From contig NZ_CP018870.1 in NCBI RefSeq assembly GCF_001941845.1, positions 7,478,001-7,542,000 on the forward strand: a stretch of DNA of 64,000 bases. The letters run 5' to 3'. This DNA is from Streptomyces sp. TN58 (GTDB lineage Bacteria > Actinomycetota > Actinomycetes > Streptomycetales > Streptomycetaceae). Made by a program: the position numbers and the translations under genes. The notes under the pieces are model-generated. The model worked only from the letters and a program-made list of their open reading frames with translations, made no database searches and had not been told where the DNA came from. Shown in pieces: positions 50,304 through 59,098 of this stretch (position 1 is its first letter; every line of letters starts with the position of its first letter).

Positions 50304-51718
50304 CGGGCGTCCTTGGTCGGGGCGGGCGGATTGAAAGGCCGGGTGCCGGTCAGCTCGTCATAGACCGACAGCGGGCGGCGGCCGACCTCGACGTGAGCGG
50401 CGGCAGACCTGCTGAGAAGAGCCTGCAGCGGTCCGGTCTGCGAACCTGTCGGCCGGCCGCGGCGGGGAGAAGGCAGAGCGTCGCCAGTGGTGACACGGCG
50501 GCCGGCGCCGGTGGGCAGACCGTCCCAGTGCGTCTCGTCGACGACGTGGGCTCCGCGGCCGACTGCCCGCGCATGAACGGCCAGCAGCGTCAGCCCGCCA
50601 GCATCGGGGACGGTGGAATGCAGACTGACCTGCGATTTCGTCGCCCGGACCTCGACCAGCTGGCGAGGGCGGACCTTGCGGGCGGGCACCGAGTAGAGGT
50701 TCGCATCGAAAGCAACCAGACAGTCCTTGCCGACGTGCCGCAGATGCCGCTGGGCAACCACATACGGAGTTCCCGGCAGTGGCCGCAGGGCTGTGTGATC
50801 GCGAGCGGCCCGATGGCCGATGACCTCGCCGTGGGTGGAATGGACCTTCGCCCGCCGCAACGGCACCCAAGCCGCGAAGGCGGCGTTCATCTCCTCGAGC
50901 GAGGAGAAGGCCCGGCCCGCCAGGACATGATCGCGGACGATGTTCACCTGGCGCTCGACCCTGCCCTTGCCCTGCGGCCGGTAGGCCGCCAGCACGTCGA
51001 TGTCGTAGTCGTAGTGGCCGGCGAACGCGACCGCCTCCGGATGCAGCGGAACGGCCTCACCCGGGGCGACGTGCCGGCGCACGACCGTCTTCGTGCGGTC
51101 GTAGACGATGCTCATCGGCACCCCCGCGAAGTGCGCGAAGGCCTGGCGGTGGCAGTCGAAGAACGTCGCGAGATCCTGGCTGGTGGTGAAGCAGCAGAAA
51201 GGATCACGCGAGTACGACAGCGTCATATGGAACGAGTAGACCTTCGGGATCCCGACATGAGCGAGGACCCTGCCCTCATCACCCCAGTCGACCTGGGCCT
51301 GAGCACCGGGAACCACCTCGAAACGCCGGTGCAGACCCGCCAGCTCGCCCGGGCTGATACCCAACTCCTCCGCGATCCGCGGCCGGGCCTCCTGCAGATA
51401 GATCTTCACCCGCTGGTAGTTGATCGCGACCCCGTAATCCGCGACCAGGCGCTCGTGGATCACCGACCCCTTCAGGAGCACCTCGGACCTGAGCATCGCG
51501 TCGATGAGAGGCGCGATCTCGTCCACGACCCGCCGCGGCTGACGGCCATCGGACTCCCGCCTGGGCAGCCCCGCCGACGCCGGATTCTTCAGATACTTGC
51601 TGACCGTCCGCCGGTTCAGCCCGGTCTCCTTCGCGATCTCCCGCAGGCTCATCGCACCAGACGCATACAGCGGGCGGAACCGCCTCAACTCCAGCCAGCG
51701 ATGTGGGTCCAAGACCAC
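50300..51718 (-). CDS. istA: IS21 transposase IstA
   Basis: A 472-residue DDE transposase. The N-terminal helix-turn-helix is SLREIAKETGLNRRTVSKYL; the rve core begins at VPGAQAQVDWGDEG with the first catalytic Asp, followed by MSIVYDRTKTVV and the catalytic Glu in GKGRVERQVNIVRDH. A beta-barrel and a C-terminal basic tail follow. GTG 51718 is the likely start. Slightly shorter than some family members, but no lesion seen. Confidence 0.92.
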   Translation of the reverse strand: MVLDPHRWLELRRFRPLYASGAMSLREIAKETGLNRRTVSKYLKNPASAGLPRRESDGRQPRRVVDEIAPLIDAMLRSEVLLKGSVIHERLVADYGVAINYQRVKIYLQEARPRIAEELGISPGELAGLHRRFEVVPGAQAQVDWGDEGRVLAHVGIPKVYSFHMTLSYSRDPFCCFTTSQDLATFFDCHRQAFAHFAGVPMSIVYDRTKTVVRRHVAPGEAVPLHPEAVAFAGHYDYDIDVLAAYRPQGKGRVERQVNIVRDHVLAGRAFSSLEEMNAAFAAWVPLRRAKVHSTHGEVIGHRAARDHTALRPLPGTPYVVAQRHLRHVGKDCLVAFDANLYSVPARKVRPRQLVEVRATKSQVSLHSTVPDAGGLTLLAVHARAVGRGAHVVDETHWDGLPTGAGRRVTTGDALPSPRRGRPTGSQTGPLQALLSRSAAAHVEVGRRPLSVYDELTGTRPFNPPAPTKDAR

Positions 51719-51824
51719 TGCCAGACGCCTCCTTGCCGTCCCGAACGGACGACAACAGCCTCACGCCAGCACCCCGTCACCGCCCCGAAAACGGAGCACC
51801 TTCCCTCGTACGAGGTGGCGCACG

Positions 51825-52346
51825 TCCACCTGTACGCCGACAAAGGGGCTCCAAGACCGGACGAAGCCCTGTCGACCGGGGTAGAACGGGCAGCAAGCAC
51901 CACTTGATCACCGATGCCACCGGCATCCCGCTCGCTGTCACCTTGACTGGGGGCAACCGCAATGACGTGACCCAGCTCGTTCCGCTACTCGAAGCCGTTC
52001 CGTCGGTGCGGGGCAAACGCGGCCGGCCCCGGCGTCGCCCGGACGTCGGGCTCGGTGACCGCGGGTACGACCACGACAAGTACCGCCGTCTCGTGTGGGA
52101 GCTTGGGGTGAAACCGGTGATCGCCCGCCGCGGGACCGAGCACGGTTCCGGGCTCGGCACCCGCCGCTGGGTCGTGGAGCGCGCATTCGCCCATCTGCAC
52201 TGGTTCCGCCGCCTGCAATCCGGTGGGAGATCCGCGATGACATCCATGAAGCCTTTTTCAAGCTCGCCTGCTGCATCATCTGCTGGCGGCGCCTGACGAA
52301 GCTCGTGCCTCAGTCGCTGCGGTCTGAGCTGAAGCCGCGGTCCTGA
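51825..52346 (+). pseudogene. IS5-family transposase, 5'-truncated and frameshifted
   Basis: The frame begins abruptly at RGSKTGRSPVDRGRTGSKHH and proceeds through GLGDRGYDHDKYRRLVWELG (second Asp) and RRWVVERAFAHLHWFRRL (Glu). A missing base near 52218 then shifts it to IRWEIRDDIHEAFFKLACCI, ending SELKPRS. The N-terminal half with the first Asp is lost. Its 3' end overlaps a convergent small gene, the arrangement seen in two other elements here. Confidence 0.8.
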
Positions 52347-52639
52347 ATCACCGGAAACGTCTTCTCCGCATCAGCAAGCCACGCATCGATCTCGTCGTGG
52401 GAGGACCGGATGGCGCTGATCAGCTCCATGAGGGCGTCCAGCTTCTGCCTGCCGACGTTCAGGCGCAGCTCCTCAAGCGAAACTTCCTGGTACGGCATGC
52501 TCAGCTGCCACCAGAAGCGCATCAAGTAGCGACACTCCTGCGGCTCCCGGTCATCCGCGAGTCGACTGTGAACGACTGCTTGGACGCACTGCCGCTGGTC
52601 ATCATCGCGAAAGCCATCCCGCAGGTCAGTCAAAGTCAC
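52310..52639 (-). CDS. Hypothetical protein, convergent with an IS5-type transposase
   Basis: A 109-residue acidic helical protein (FWWQLSMPYQEVSLEELRLN, LDALMELISAIRSSHDEIDA) that ends inside the transposase 3' end, so its last residues (FSSDRSD) are IS-derived. No family recognised. GTG 52639 lacks a clear ribosome binding site. The position matches the passenger genes of the IS elements at 34.7 and 52.7 kb. Confidence 0.5.
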   Translation of the reverse strand: MTLTDLRDGFRDDDQRQCVQAVVHSRLADDREPQECRYLMRFWWQLSMPYQEVSLEELRLNVGRQKLDALMELISAIRSSHDEIDAWLADAEKTFPVIQDRGFSSDRSD

Positions 52640-52852
52640 GGTCGGACAGTACCAACCGTGCTCACCAACAGGCGCTATGAGGTCATTCCGTTAGGAGTTC
52701 TTAGAGGGCGGTTCGTGAGCTGATGTCCATTGCCGGGTGAGGCTGGGAGGGGGCTGCTGTGATGTCGACCTGTAGTTGGTCGTTCCGGTTCCGAGCCGGC
52801 CAGTGGGCGGACGCGTGATAGGGCGGGCGGAGGCCTCTGGCAGCATGGGCTT

Positions 52853-53236
52853 GTGACTCATGCGAACGACTCGGACGACCCGCTCCAGCTGCTGATGGGC
52901 TTGGAGGTCAGCGACGTGTCTTTCGTGCGCGACTACGTCGAGCTGCACTTCGATGGACCGATTCTGCGGGCCTTGAGCGACCCCTCGGGGGTGTACGGGG
53001 GCCGCGAGTGGAGCTTTCCCGCACCAGGGTCGTTGGAGCTCATGCGCTGCTACATCGGCGAGACCGTCGACGGCTATGAACTGGATCCGGACCGGATTCT
53101 CGCCCTGGACTTCGGAGAGCACCGCTTCGTCATCCCGCTGGACTCCGATTCAAGCGGCGGTCCCGAGGCCGCCCACATGGTCGACGTCGACGAGAGCGGT
53201 CGGGCTTCTGTCCTCGGCGGGATGTGGATCTGGTAG
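52853..53236 (+). CDS. IS passenger gene, DUF6188-like hypothetical protein
   Basis: A 127-residue acidic protein (MGLEVSDVSFVRDYVELHFD, PGSLELMRCYIGETVDGYEL, LALDFGEHRFVIPLD) with the look of small beta-rich immunity or DUF6188-type proteins; the family link is tentative. It lies wholly within the inverted repeats of the IS, so it is carried by the element. GTG 52853 is the probable start. It converges on the transposase gene. Confidence 0.65.
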   Translation: MTHANDSDDPLQLLMGLEVSDVSFVRDYVELHFDGPILRALSDPSGVYGGREWSFPAPGSLELMRCYIGETVDGYELDPDRILALDFGEHRFVIPLDSDSSGGPEAAHMVDVDESGRASVLGGMWIW

Positions 53237-53275
53237 CAAGAGGGGCGCCGATCCGGGGTGGCCGATCGGTCGGGG

Positions 53276-54550
53276 TCACAGCTGCTGGTCGTGGTGCCCG
53301 GCAGCCTGCTGCTTCCTGGTGAAGCTGCCGGTGTCGACCTCGGCAAGGATGTCGAGCTTGACCAGGCGTTTCAGCTTGGCGCGGGTGCCCTCGATGTTCT
53401 TTTGCAGCAGTTCGTGGTCGAGGGCTTCGCAGACATCGCGGGCCCGGAGCGGGCTGGTGGCCTCGTTGAAGGCAGCGAGGATGCGGGGGTAGTCCGGGTG
53501 CTCGGGCAGGTCCGGCGGGGCGGCCGGGAGCCGGTCGGCGAGGGCCGTGACGGTCTTCCGGGTAATCGACAGGTGTTCGAGGTGGATCTCGGCTTCCCGC
53601 AGTCGGCCGTGCAGCTCTTCGATCTGGGTGCGGAGGCCGTCGGCCAGGGCCCGGGCGGCGTCCTCTTGGACGACGAGCGCGTCGAGGAGGGGCTCGATGT
53701 TCACGCTGCCACCGCCTGCGGGATCACGCCAGCTGGGGGTGTTCGCGTTGGTGAGCCGTCGGGCCATGACCTGGGTCATCGCCCAGTAGACGCGGGATGC
53801 CGAGGAGGCAGGGCGGTGCTCGTAGTCGCGGACCAGGCGCCGGTGCAGTATCAGGATTCCGTAGGTCTGCTCGACCCTCCGCCGCTTCGGCTGCGGGACG
53901 AACCCCCTCTCCTGCGGGTTGCGTTCGACGATCTCCACGTCGATGCCGAGCGCGGTGCCGTGAGCGACCACGGCCGTCTTGAAGCCCTGGTCGACCAGGG
54001 CTCTGCGGACAGTGCCGCCGGTGTGCTCGGCGACCTGGTCCAGCAGGGCGATGCCGGCTGCGTTGTCGTGGGTGTTCGCGGCCAGGACGATGACGGCGAT
54101 GACCAGGCCCAGCACGTCCACGGCCAGTCCCCGCTTGCGGCCCGGCACCCTCTTCGCCGGGTCCCGGCCGGTCGTGGCCGCAGGGACCCCAGCGGCCGCG
54201 TGGACACTCTGGGTGTCCAGCACCACCAGAATCGGATCCTCTAATCGGCGAGCTCGTTCACGGACCTGGCAGCGCAGGAGCTCGTGGATGACCTGGTCGG
54301 TGCCGTCGTCCCGCCAGGCGGCGAAGTAGTAGTACGTCGCGCTCTTCGGCGGCACGTCGTGCGGGAGGTAGGCCCACTGGCAGCCGGTCCGGCCCTGGTA
54401 GAGGATCGCGTTGACGATCTCCCGCATCGCGTAGGCACCCTGGTGACCGCTGACAGAGCGATGCCGGTCCTTCCACGCGGTGATCACCGGCTCGATCAAC
54501 GCCCACTGCTCGTCCGATAAGTCGCTCGGGTACGGCTTGCGTTCACTCAC
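53276..54550 (-). CDS. IS5-family transposase with C-terminal helical extension
   Basis: A 424-residue protein. The first ~265 residues are an IS5-type DDE transposase: SDLSDEQWALIEPVITAWKD, first Asp ILVVLDTQSVHAA, second Asp RRALVDQGFKTAV, Glu RRRVEQTYGILILHRR, ending VMARRLTNA. A ~150-residue extension follows: a coiled coil (DGLRTQIEELHGRLREAEIH), then a winged-helix-like module (LRARDVCEALDHELLQKNIE, AKLKRLVKLDILAEVDTG). I associate such extensions with separate genes next to Streptomyces IS elements; here it is fused. ATG 54550 begins MSERKPYPSD. No lesion seen, so probably active. Confidence 0.88.
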   Translation of the reverse strand: MSERKPYPSDLSDEQWALIEPVITAWKDRHRSVSGHQGAYAMREIVNAILYQGRTGCQWAYLPHDVPPKSATYYYFAAWRDDGTDQVIHELLRCQVRERARRLEDPILVVLDTQSVHAAAGVPAATTGRDPAKRVPGRKRGLAVDVLGLVIAVIVLAANTHDNAAGIALLDQVAEHTGGTVRRALVDQGFKTAVVAHGTALGIDVEIVERNPQERGFVPQPKRRRVEQTYGILILHRRLVRDYEHRPASSASRVYWAMTQVMARRLTNANTPSWRDPAGGGSVNIEPLLDALVVQEDAARALADGLRTQIEELHGRLREAEIHLEHLSITRKTVTALADRLPAAPPDLPEHPDYPRILAAFNEATSPLRARDVCEALDHELLQKNIEGTRAKLKRLVKLDILAEVDTGSFTRKQQAAGHHDQQL

Positions 54551-54800
54551 ATCATCACACCAGCAGGCCCCCGGCTGCGGACCGGCGGATTCCGCCCTGC
54601 ACCCATACCATCAGGCGACGACAAAGCCACTCAAGACCTCACGAACCGCCCTCTTAGACGTGCCGCTGCGGTGGCTGCGTGATCTGGTGTTGTTCGGTAT
54701 TCAACGTGTATGTTGAGCGCCGCCAGCTCCCGGCAGTGTGAGAACCCCACTTCACCGCACCAAGTTGGGGCTTCCCTCTCACTTGCCACAGGAGCAATCC

Positions 54801-55391
54801 ATGACTGCGCCCACACCTGCCCCCGGCCACCCTCAGCGGCCCGATGATGTGCCCGCTTCCGCAGCGTCGGAGGCCGGCCAGCCGTTCACCCCGCAGCTGG
54901 CGAACGGCCCTGGCAAGCCCGACAGCCAGCTCAACGCCAAGCAGAAGACCGTCCTCGGGTGCGGGGGCATGATCGCCCTCTTCCTGATAGCCACGATGTT
55001 CGCCGCCGCGGTCTCACCTTCCGACGCCAAGCCCGCCGAGGCCAAACCCGCCCCGACCGTCACCGTCACGGTCACCGCGACCGTCACGGTCACCGCGCCC
55101 CCGCCCGTGGTGGCCAAGGCTCCCGAGCCGATGCAGGAAGCAGCACCGCAGACGGCGCAAGTCCCTGACATGACAGGCAAGTCCGGTGACCTGCTCGTAG
55201 AAGCCCTCAAAACAGCAGGGTTCGCCGACGGCTACAAGGCCACTTCGTTCCACGATGTCAGCGGCCAGGGACGTACGGTACTGCTCCTGACCAACTGGAA
55301 GATTTGCGACCAAGACCCGAAGAACAAGGCCGTCCCCATCACTGAAAAGGTCTCAGTCGGCGTGGTCAAGTTCGGCGAGGACTGCCCTTAA
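54801..55391 (+). CDS. Membrane-anchored PASTA-like protein
   Basis: A 196-residue protein: a ~55-residue Pro-rich cytoplasmic leader, one transmembrane helix (LGCGGMIALFLIATMFAAAV), an extracytoplasmic Thr/Val-rich linker with a tandem TVTV repeat, then one PASTA-like domain (VPDMTGKSGDLLVEALKTAG to EKVSVGVVKFG) holding two Cys that may pair. PASTA domains bind muropeptides or lipid II, usually on Ser/Thr kinases; no kinase domain is present. ATG 54801 has AGGAG 7 nt upstream, a strong site. A second, longer PASTA-like gene follows 330 bp downstream. Confidence 0.82.
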   Translation: MTAPTPAPGHPQRPDDVPASAASEAGQPFTPQLANGPGKPDSQLNAKQKTVLGCGGMIALFLIATMFAAAVSPSDAKPAEAKPAPTVTVTVTATVTVTAPPPVVAKAPEPMQEAAPQTAQVPDMTGKSGDLLVEALKTAGFADGYKATSFHDVSGQGRTVLLLTNWKICDQDPKNKAVPITEKVSVGVVKFGEDCP

Positions 55392-55717
55392 CGTCCCCTG
55401 CTCATGGTGACGGCCACCGTCGTGCAGCCGTCGGCAGCGCGGCGGCTGAGGACCCGCGAGCCACCAGCGGGGCAGGGGCGGGTAAACCCAGCCGTCCACT
55501 CGCCGCGTGCGGTGGACGGAGCGCTTGCGCCGCAGCGGCCAGGAGCGGCGGCGGTGAACCACGGCGCTACTCGCTCGCCCGGCCTCGCTGGCAAATGATG
55601 TTCTGGCCTGCGTCCCGTGGGCGGATGGCCCGCATGCCGGGCGCGGCGGACGCCGTTGGTCCTCATCGCTACGATCCGTCAGTCACATTGACGCTTTCTG
55701 TTACCGAGGAGTCTGCA

Positions 55718-56815
55718 GTGGCCTATGGCCAGCCGCCCTACCCGTACACCCCTCCACCGGCCCCGATACGCCCCTGGTGGCAGACTTCGGGAGTCCGTCT
55801 CGGATTCATCGGCGCGGCCGCCGTCATCATGGCGATCGCCCAGGGGCTCGGCATACTCCTCATGTTCGCGTCCATCGCCATGATCTGGATCAGCACGGGC
55901 GGGTTGAGGCATCCGTGGCAGGTGTGGCAGCGGATCGCCGCAACGGTCGGCACCCTGATGCTCTGCCTGATCGTGGCCGGCATCGCGCACCCGGTGAAGA
56001 AGAAGGACGACGCGAAGGCCGCAGCGACGCCGACGACGGCTGCCACGTCGAAGGCATCGGAGACGCCCGCCCCGGCGGCTGTGCCGCAGCTGTCGGACTA
56101 CACGGGCAAGGCGCTGACCGAGGCACGCAAGGGCGCCGAGGCTGCCGGATACACGGTCGGCAACCGTGACGCCTCCAGCGAGGCCCGCGGGGTCGTCCTC
56201 GCTGGGAACTGGACAGTGTGCTTCCAGAAGGTCTCCGACCTGGCCGGCGGGAAGAAGGGCGTGGACTTCTCCGTGGTCAAGGAGGGCGAGCCGTGTCCGA
56301 AGGAGGACGGCGGTGCGCTGCCGTGGCCGGTGATGCCTAACGTGGTGGGCGCCACCTACAACAAGGCGATGGCGGATCTCAAGGCGGCGGGCGTGCCGCT
56401 GGAGCGGGTGTCGCTGGAGGACGTCTACCTCGACACGGACACGCCCACTGCGGAGCAGGCCGCGAAGGACGGTGAGGAGTGGCACGTCTGCTTCCAGGAC
56501 CCGGGCAAGGACGGCAAGGTCACCTCGACCACCACGGTCCGTCTAGATCTGGGCAGGTGGAGCGAGGCGTCCCTGGTGAAGAGCTGTCCGGCCACGAAGG
56601 GCACCACGTACCAGATCCCGGCGAACGATCCCGACTACGAGCGCCCCGGGACCTCAACGGGACATGACGATTCGTCGAGCTCAAGCGGGTCGACAGGCGG
56701 CGGTGCGAAGACCGTGCATCCGGGGGCGTTCTGCTCGCCGGGCGGAGCGGTCGGTACGGCGAACGGGAAGACGTACACCTGCAAGGGCCCCGGTCAGAAC
56801 CGCTGGCGCCAGTAG
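55718..56815 (+). CDS. Membrane protein with two PASTA-like domains
   Basis: A 365-residue protein. A Pro/Tyr-rich leader is followed by three hydrophobic helices (VRLGFIGAAAVIMAIAQ, GILLMFASIAMIWI, IAATVGTLMLCLIVAGI), then an Ala/Thr linker, PASTA-like domain 1 (LSDYTGKALTEARKGAEAAG) and domain 2 (MPNVVGATYNKAMADLKAAG), each with Cys. A Ser/Gly linker leads to a small C-terminal Cys-rich module (PGAFCSPGGAVG, KTYTCKG) resembling the DUF3761-type end of surface proteins. GTG 55718 has GAGGAG 6 nt upstream. It probably senses or binds cell wall. A strong hairpin follows the stop. Confidence 0.82.
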   Translation: MAYGQPPYPYTPPPAPIRPWWQTSGVRLGFIGAAAVIMAIAQGLGILLMFASIAMIWISTGGLRHPWQVWQRIAATVGTLMLCLIVAGIAHPVKKKDDAKAAATPTTAATSKASETPAPAAVPQLSDYTGKALTEARKGAEAAGYTVGNRDASSEARGVVLAGNWTVCFQKVSDLAGGKKGVDFSVVKEGEPCPKEDGGALPWPVMPNVVGATYNKAMADLKAAGVPLERVSLEDVYLDTDTPTAEQAAKDGEEWHVCFQDPGKDGKVTSTTTVRLDLGRWSEASLVKSCPATKGTTYQIPANDPDYERPGTSTGHDDSSSSSGSTGGGAKTVHPGAFCSPGGAVGTANGKTYTCKGPGQNRWRQ

Positions 56816-56827
56816 CCTGCACCTCGA

Positions 56828-56862
56828 AGGGCCCCTCCGGCCGCCCAGCCGGAGGGGGCCCT
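56828..56862. terminator. Terminator hairpin
   Basis: AGGGCCCCTCCGGC and its complement (one bulged G) form a ~13-bp stem 12 bp after the stop of the PASTA gene. Confidence 0.8.
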
Positions 56863-56970
56863 CTTCGGGCGGTCGGGCGCGTGGTGCACAAAGAGCCGGG
56901 CGAGCTGGCTGCTGGTCTCGCCTCGCCTGTTCTTGACGAGTAACCATGTCACGCCCAACGATAGGCCCCC

Positions 56971-57091
56971 CTATCCGGACTGGCCGCCTGGTGGGCCGGC
57001 CTCTTCGAAGGTGCACGCGAGCCGTGCCCACCCAGGCGGCCCATGCAACGGCGCACCGTATAGCGGAGGACCAGGCTCGGCTGCCCCCAGA
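56971..57091 (+). repeat. 121-bp dispersed repeat, copy 2
   Basis: Partner of 16068-16188, same orientation, about 94% identical by my count. It encodes the same protein tail (LFEGAREPCPPRRPMQRRTV and stop) but without any upstream hydrophobic helix, so this copy is only a fragment. Confidence 0.85.
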
Positions 57092-57158
57092 AAACACCTT
57101 CCGGCCACTGCCATCCCGTCCGTCCGGACTTGCCAACCCTTAGGAACAGGACCTCCCC

Positions 57159-57692
57159 GTGAGCAACGCCCTCGCACGTCTGCTCGAAATCGCCCCTGCG
57201 CCGAGCCAGCCCCGCGACAAGGCGTGGAGCGAAGTCGAACGCACCCTCGCGGTAGAGCTCCCCAACGACTACAAGGAGCTCATCAGCGTCTACGGAGGAA
57301 GCAACTGGGACGACTACCTCTATATCCTGGAGCCCGGCTGCCCCAACAGGCACTACGACCTCCTCAAGTGGGCCGAGTACCAGTTCCGAGACCTGCAAGA
57401 TCTCTGGACGTTCGAAAAGAGGCCGGCAGAACTGGAGACCGAAGGATCCGTAGTTGTCCCATGGGCGACCACAGACAACGGAGAATGCCTCTACTGGCTC
57501 GTTCTTCCGGGCGTTGAGCCGAACGAATGGACTGTCATGGTGAACGAGGCGAGGGGCCCCCGTTGGGAACACTACTCCGTGTCGTGCACGCAATTCCTTG
57601 CGTCCGCACTCACCGGAGAGTTGAAGTCCAACATCCTCTCCTCATCGTTCCCCCTCGCCTCCCACAAATTCCGCCGCCTCAGTCCGGCGTGA
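57159..57692 (+). CDS. SMI1/KNR4 family protein, probable immunity protein
   Basis: A 177-residue acidic protein with the SMI1/KNR4 core: helix then VELPNDYKELISVYGGSNW, a mid-chain VVPWATTDNGECLYWLVLPG strand pair and a C-terminal helix (TQFLASALTGELKS). Bacterial members are immunity proteins against secreted polymorphic toxins, binding the cognate toxin in the cytoplasm. No toxin is adjacent, so it is an orphan. GTG 57159 follows AGGACCTCCCC. It lies next to a repeated scrap, consistent with recent rearrangement. Confidence 0.85.
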   Translation: MSNALARLLEIAPAPSQPRDKAWSEVERTLAVELPNDYKELISVYGGSNWDDYLYILEPGCPNRHYDLLKWAEYQFRDLQDLWTFEKRPAELETEGSVVVPWATTDNGECLYWLVLPGVEPNEWTVMVNEARGPRWEHYSVSCTQFLASALTGELKSNILSSSFPLASHKFRRLSPA

Positions 57693-58364
57693 CGAAGTAG
57701 CCCGCTCTGCTGACACGGACACCTCGGCCTGGACGGAGGCCGAGTGATCAGCCGCTGCCACAGCGCGGCCGTACCGGCCAGCGGGGCCCTGAGCGAGTTC
57801 GGCGTAGGCCTGCTGCCACGTCCCTTGGAGCGTGATCAGGTCCGGGAGACGGATCGGCGGTCTCACACCCCCAAGCAAAACGAAAGGTTTGATCTACCGG
57901 GCGACCATCCAACGCTGCCATGGGCCGTACGTCTGGTCGCAGGGCGCGGCCCCGGAGGAAGCGCGTCCAGGCGCACGCGCCAGTCTCCACATCGTCGGCT
58001 TCTACCCAACTCAACCTTGCCGACAACTACCGGCAGCTCGCTCCTTCGAAGCTGCCGAGCACATCAACGCTGCCACAACGTACGCTCCCAGCCTTCCACA
58101 GAATCCATAGAATGACCTCCTTCGCGGCTCCATCCAAGAGGGCGCTGAGGCCACCGTAGGCGGAATCCGTCAAGGCGAGCCTCCGCGCCTGGTACCGCTG
58201 CGAGCGCCCAGATTCCGCTGACAGCCTGCGAGGGCGGCGGCGCCGGTGACGGCAACTACTCCGTCCGCTACATCGCCAAGAACCACAACCTCGCAGTCCG
58301 GCCCTCCACAAGGACTTCCACCGCGACGAGCGGGTCCAGGCCGCGAAGCGAAAGCGACCGACCT
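57693..58364. other. Stretch of ~0.67 kb with no clear gene
   Basis: Frames here are short and low-quality. A scrap at 58225-58300 reads GGGAGDGNYSVRYIAKNHNL and may be a gene relic; nothing else is supportable. Confidence 0.4.
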
Positions 58365-58841
58365 CTACTCCAGCAGCACAGGCGGGCCCCCGGCCTCGCC
58401 AGCGGCCTGCCACACATGAACCGCGTACGTCTCCAGCCCCTCCGCCCCGCCCACGGCTCCCGGCCGTTTCATCGGGAACCGGTACACCCGCAGCGCGTAC
58501 CGGGCCGGCCCGCCGAGAGGGATCGGCTCGCCCCGCGGCGCACCCCAGAAGTCGTACACGGCGAAGATACCGCTGCGCACCGCGATCGACGCCTCACCCA
58601 GCGGCTCCTGCCCGGCCAAGACGGGCGGCGCCTCGTCCCAGACCTCCACCAGGACATCCACATCGAAGTGCGTGTGCACCAAGCTGCCGATCCCGACCGC
58701 GTACTCGCCGACCGCCAAACCCCCGGCAGCCGGGGGAAGCTGCTCCATCACGGTGTCGTCCAGCAGCGAGAACGCACCCACACGAAACGAGGCGTACTCG
58801 ACGTTCGTGGAACGCTCCGCGCTCCAGCAGACTTTGGCCAT
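58365..58841 (-). CDS. Hypothetical protein
   Basis: A 158-residue mostly beta protein (MAKVCWSAERSTNVEYASFR, VDVLVEVWDEAPPVLAG, RSGIFAVYDFWGAPRG, RYALRVYRFPM) with a regular strand pattern suggesting a beta-sandwich. It resembles competence-inhibitor- or immunity-like small Streptomyces proteins only in general form; no family recognised. ATG 58841 has a weak ribosome binding site, and the frame is open further upstream without similarity. Confidence 0.68.
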   Translation of the reverse strand: MAKVCWSAERSTNVEYASFRVGAFSLLDDTVMEQLPPAAGGLAVGEYAVGIGSLVHTHFDVDVLVEVWDEAPPVLAGQEPLGEASIAVRSGIFAVYDFWGAPRGEPIPLGGPARYALRVYRFPMKRPGAVGGAEGLETYAVHVWQAAGEAGGPPVLLE

Positions 58842-59098
58842 CCGACCAGCTTGCCAGGCCCCGAGAAGCCCCGCGCGCGCGATCGCGACAAGACATGACG
58901 ACCCTCCGTATCGACGCTCGGCGACGGCCGCGCGGTCGAACGAACGCCGACCGGCTCGCGCCGCCGGAGTCTGCGACCGCTCGCAGTGCGCTGACATGAT
59001 CATCATGTCGCAGGGCCATGCCCGAACTCCACGGGGGGCCGGTGTTCGGGCGGACGCCGCACGTCACCTCCACTTAAACCGGGCCGAGAATGGCACCC

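Larger units (their letters stand above)
49530..51718. mobile_element. IS21-family element (istA-istB)
   Basis: Two overlapping - strand genes in the fixed IS21 order. I could not define the terminal repeats, so only the coding span is given. Both genes look intact, making this one of the few potentially active elements here. Confidence 0.85.
52704..54653. mobile_element. IS5-type element, 1,950 bp, with passenger gene
   Basis: Perfect 16-bp inverted ends (GAGGGCGGTTCGTGAG from 52704, complement ending at 54653) flanked by TTA on both sides (52701-52703, 54654-54656). It contains a long transposase on the - strand and a convergent passenger gene on the + strand, 40 bp apart. Its left flank touches the right edge of the preceding IS5 remnant. 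Confidence 0.88.
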
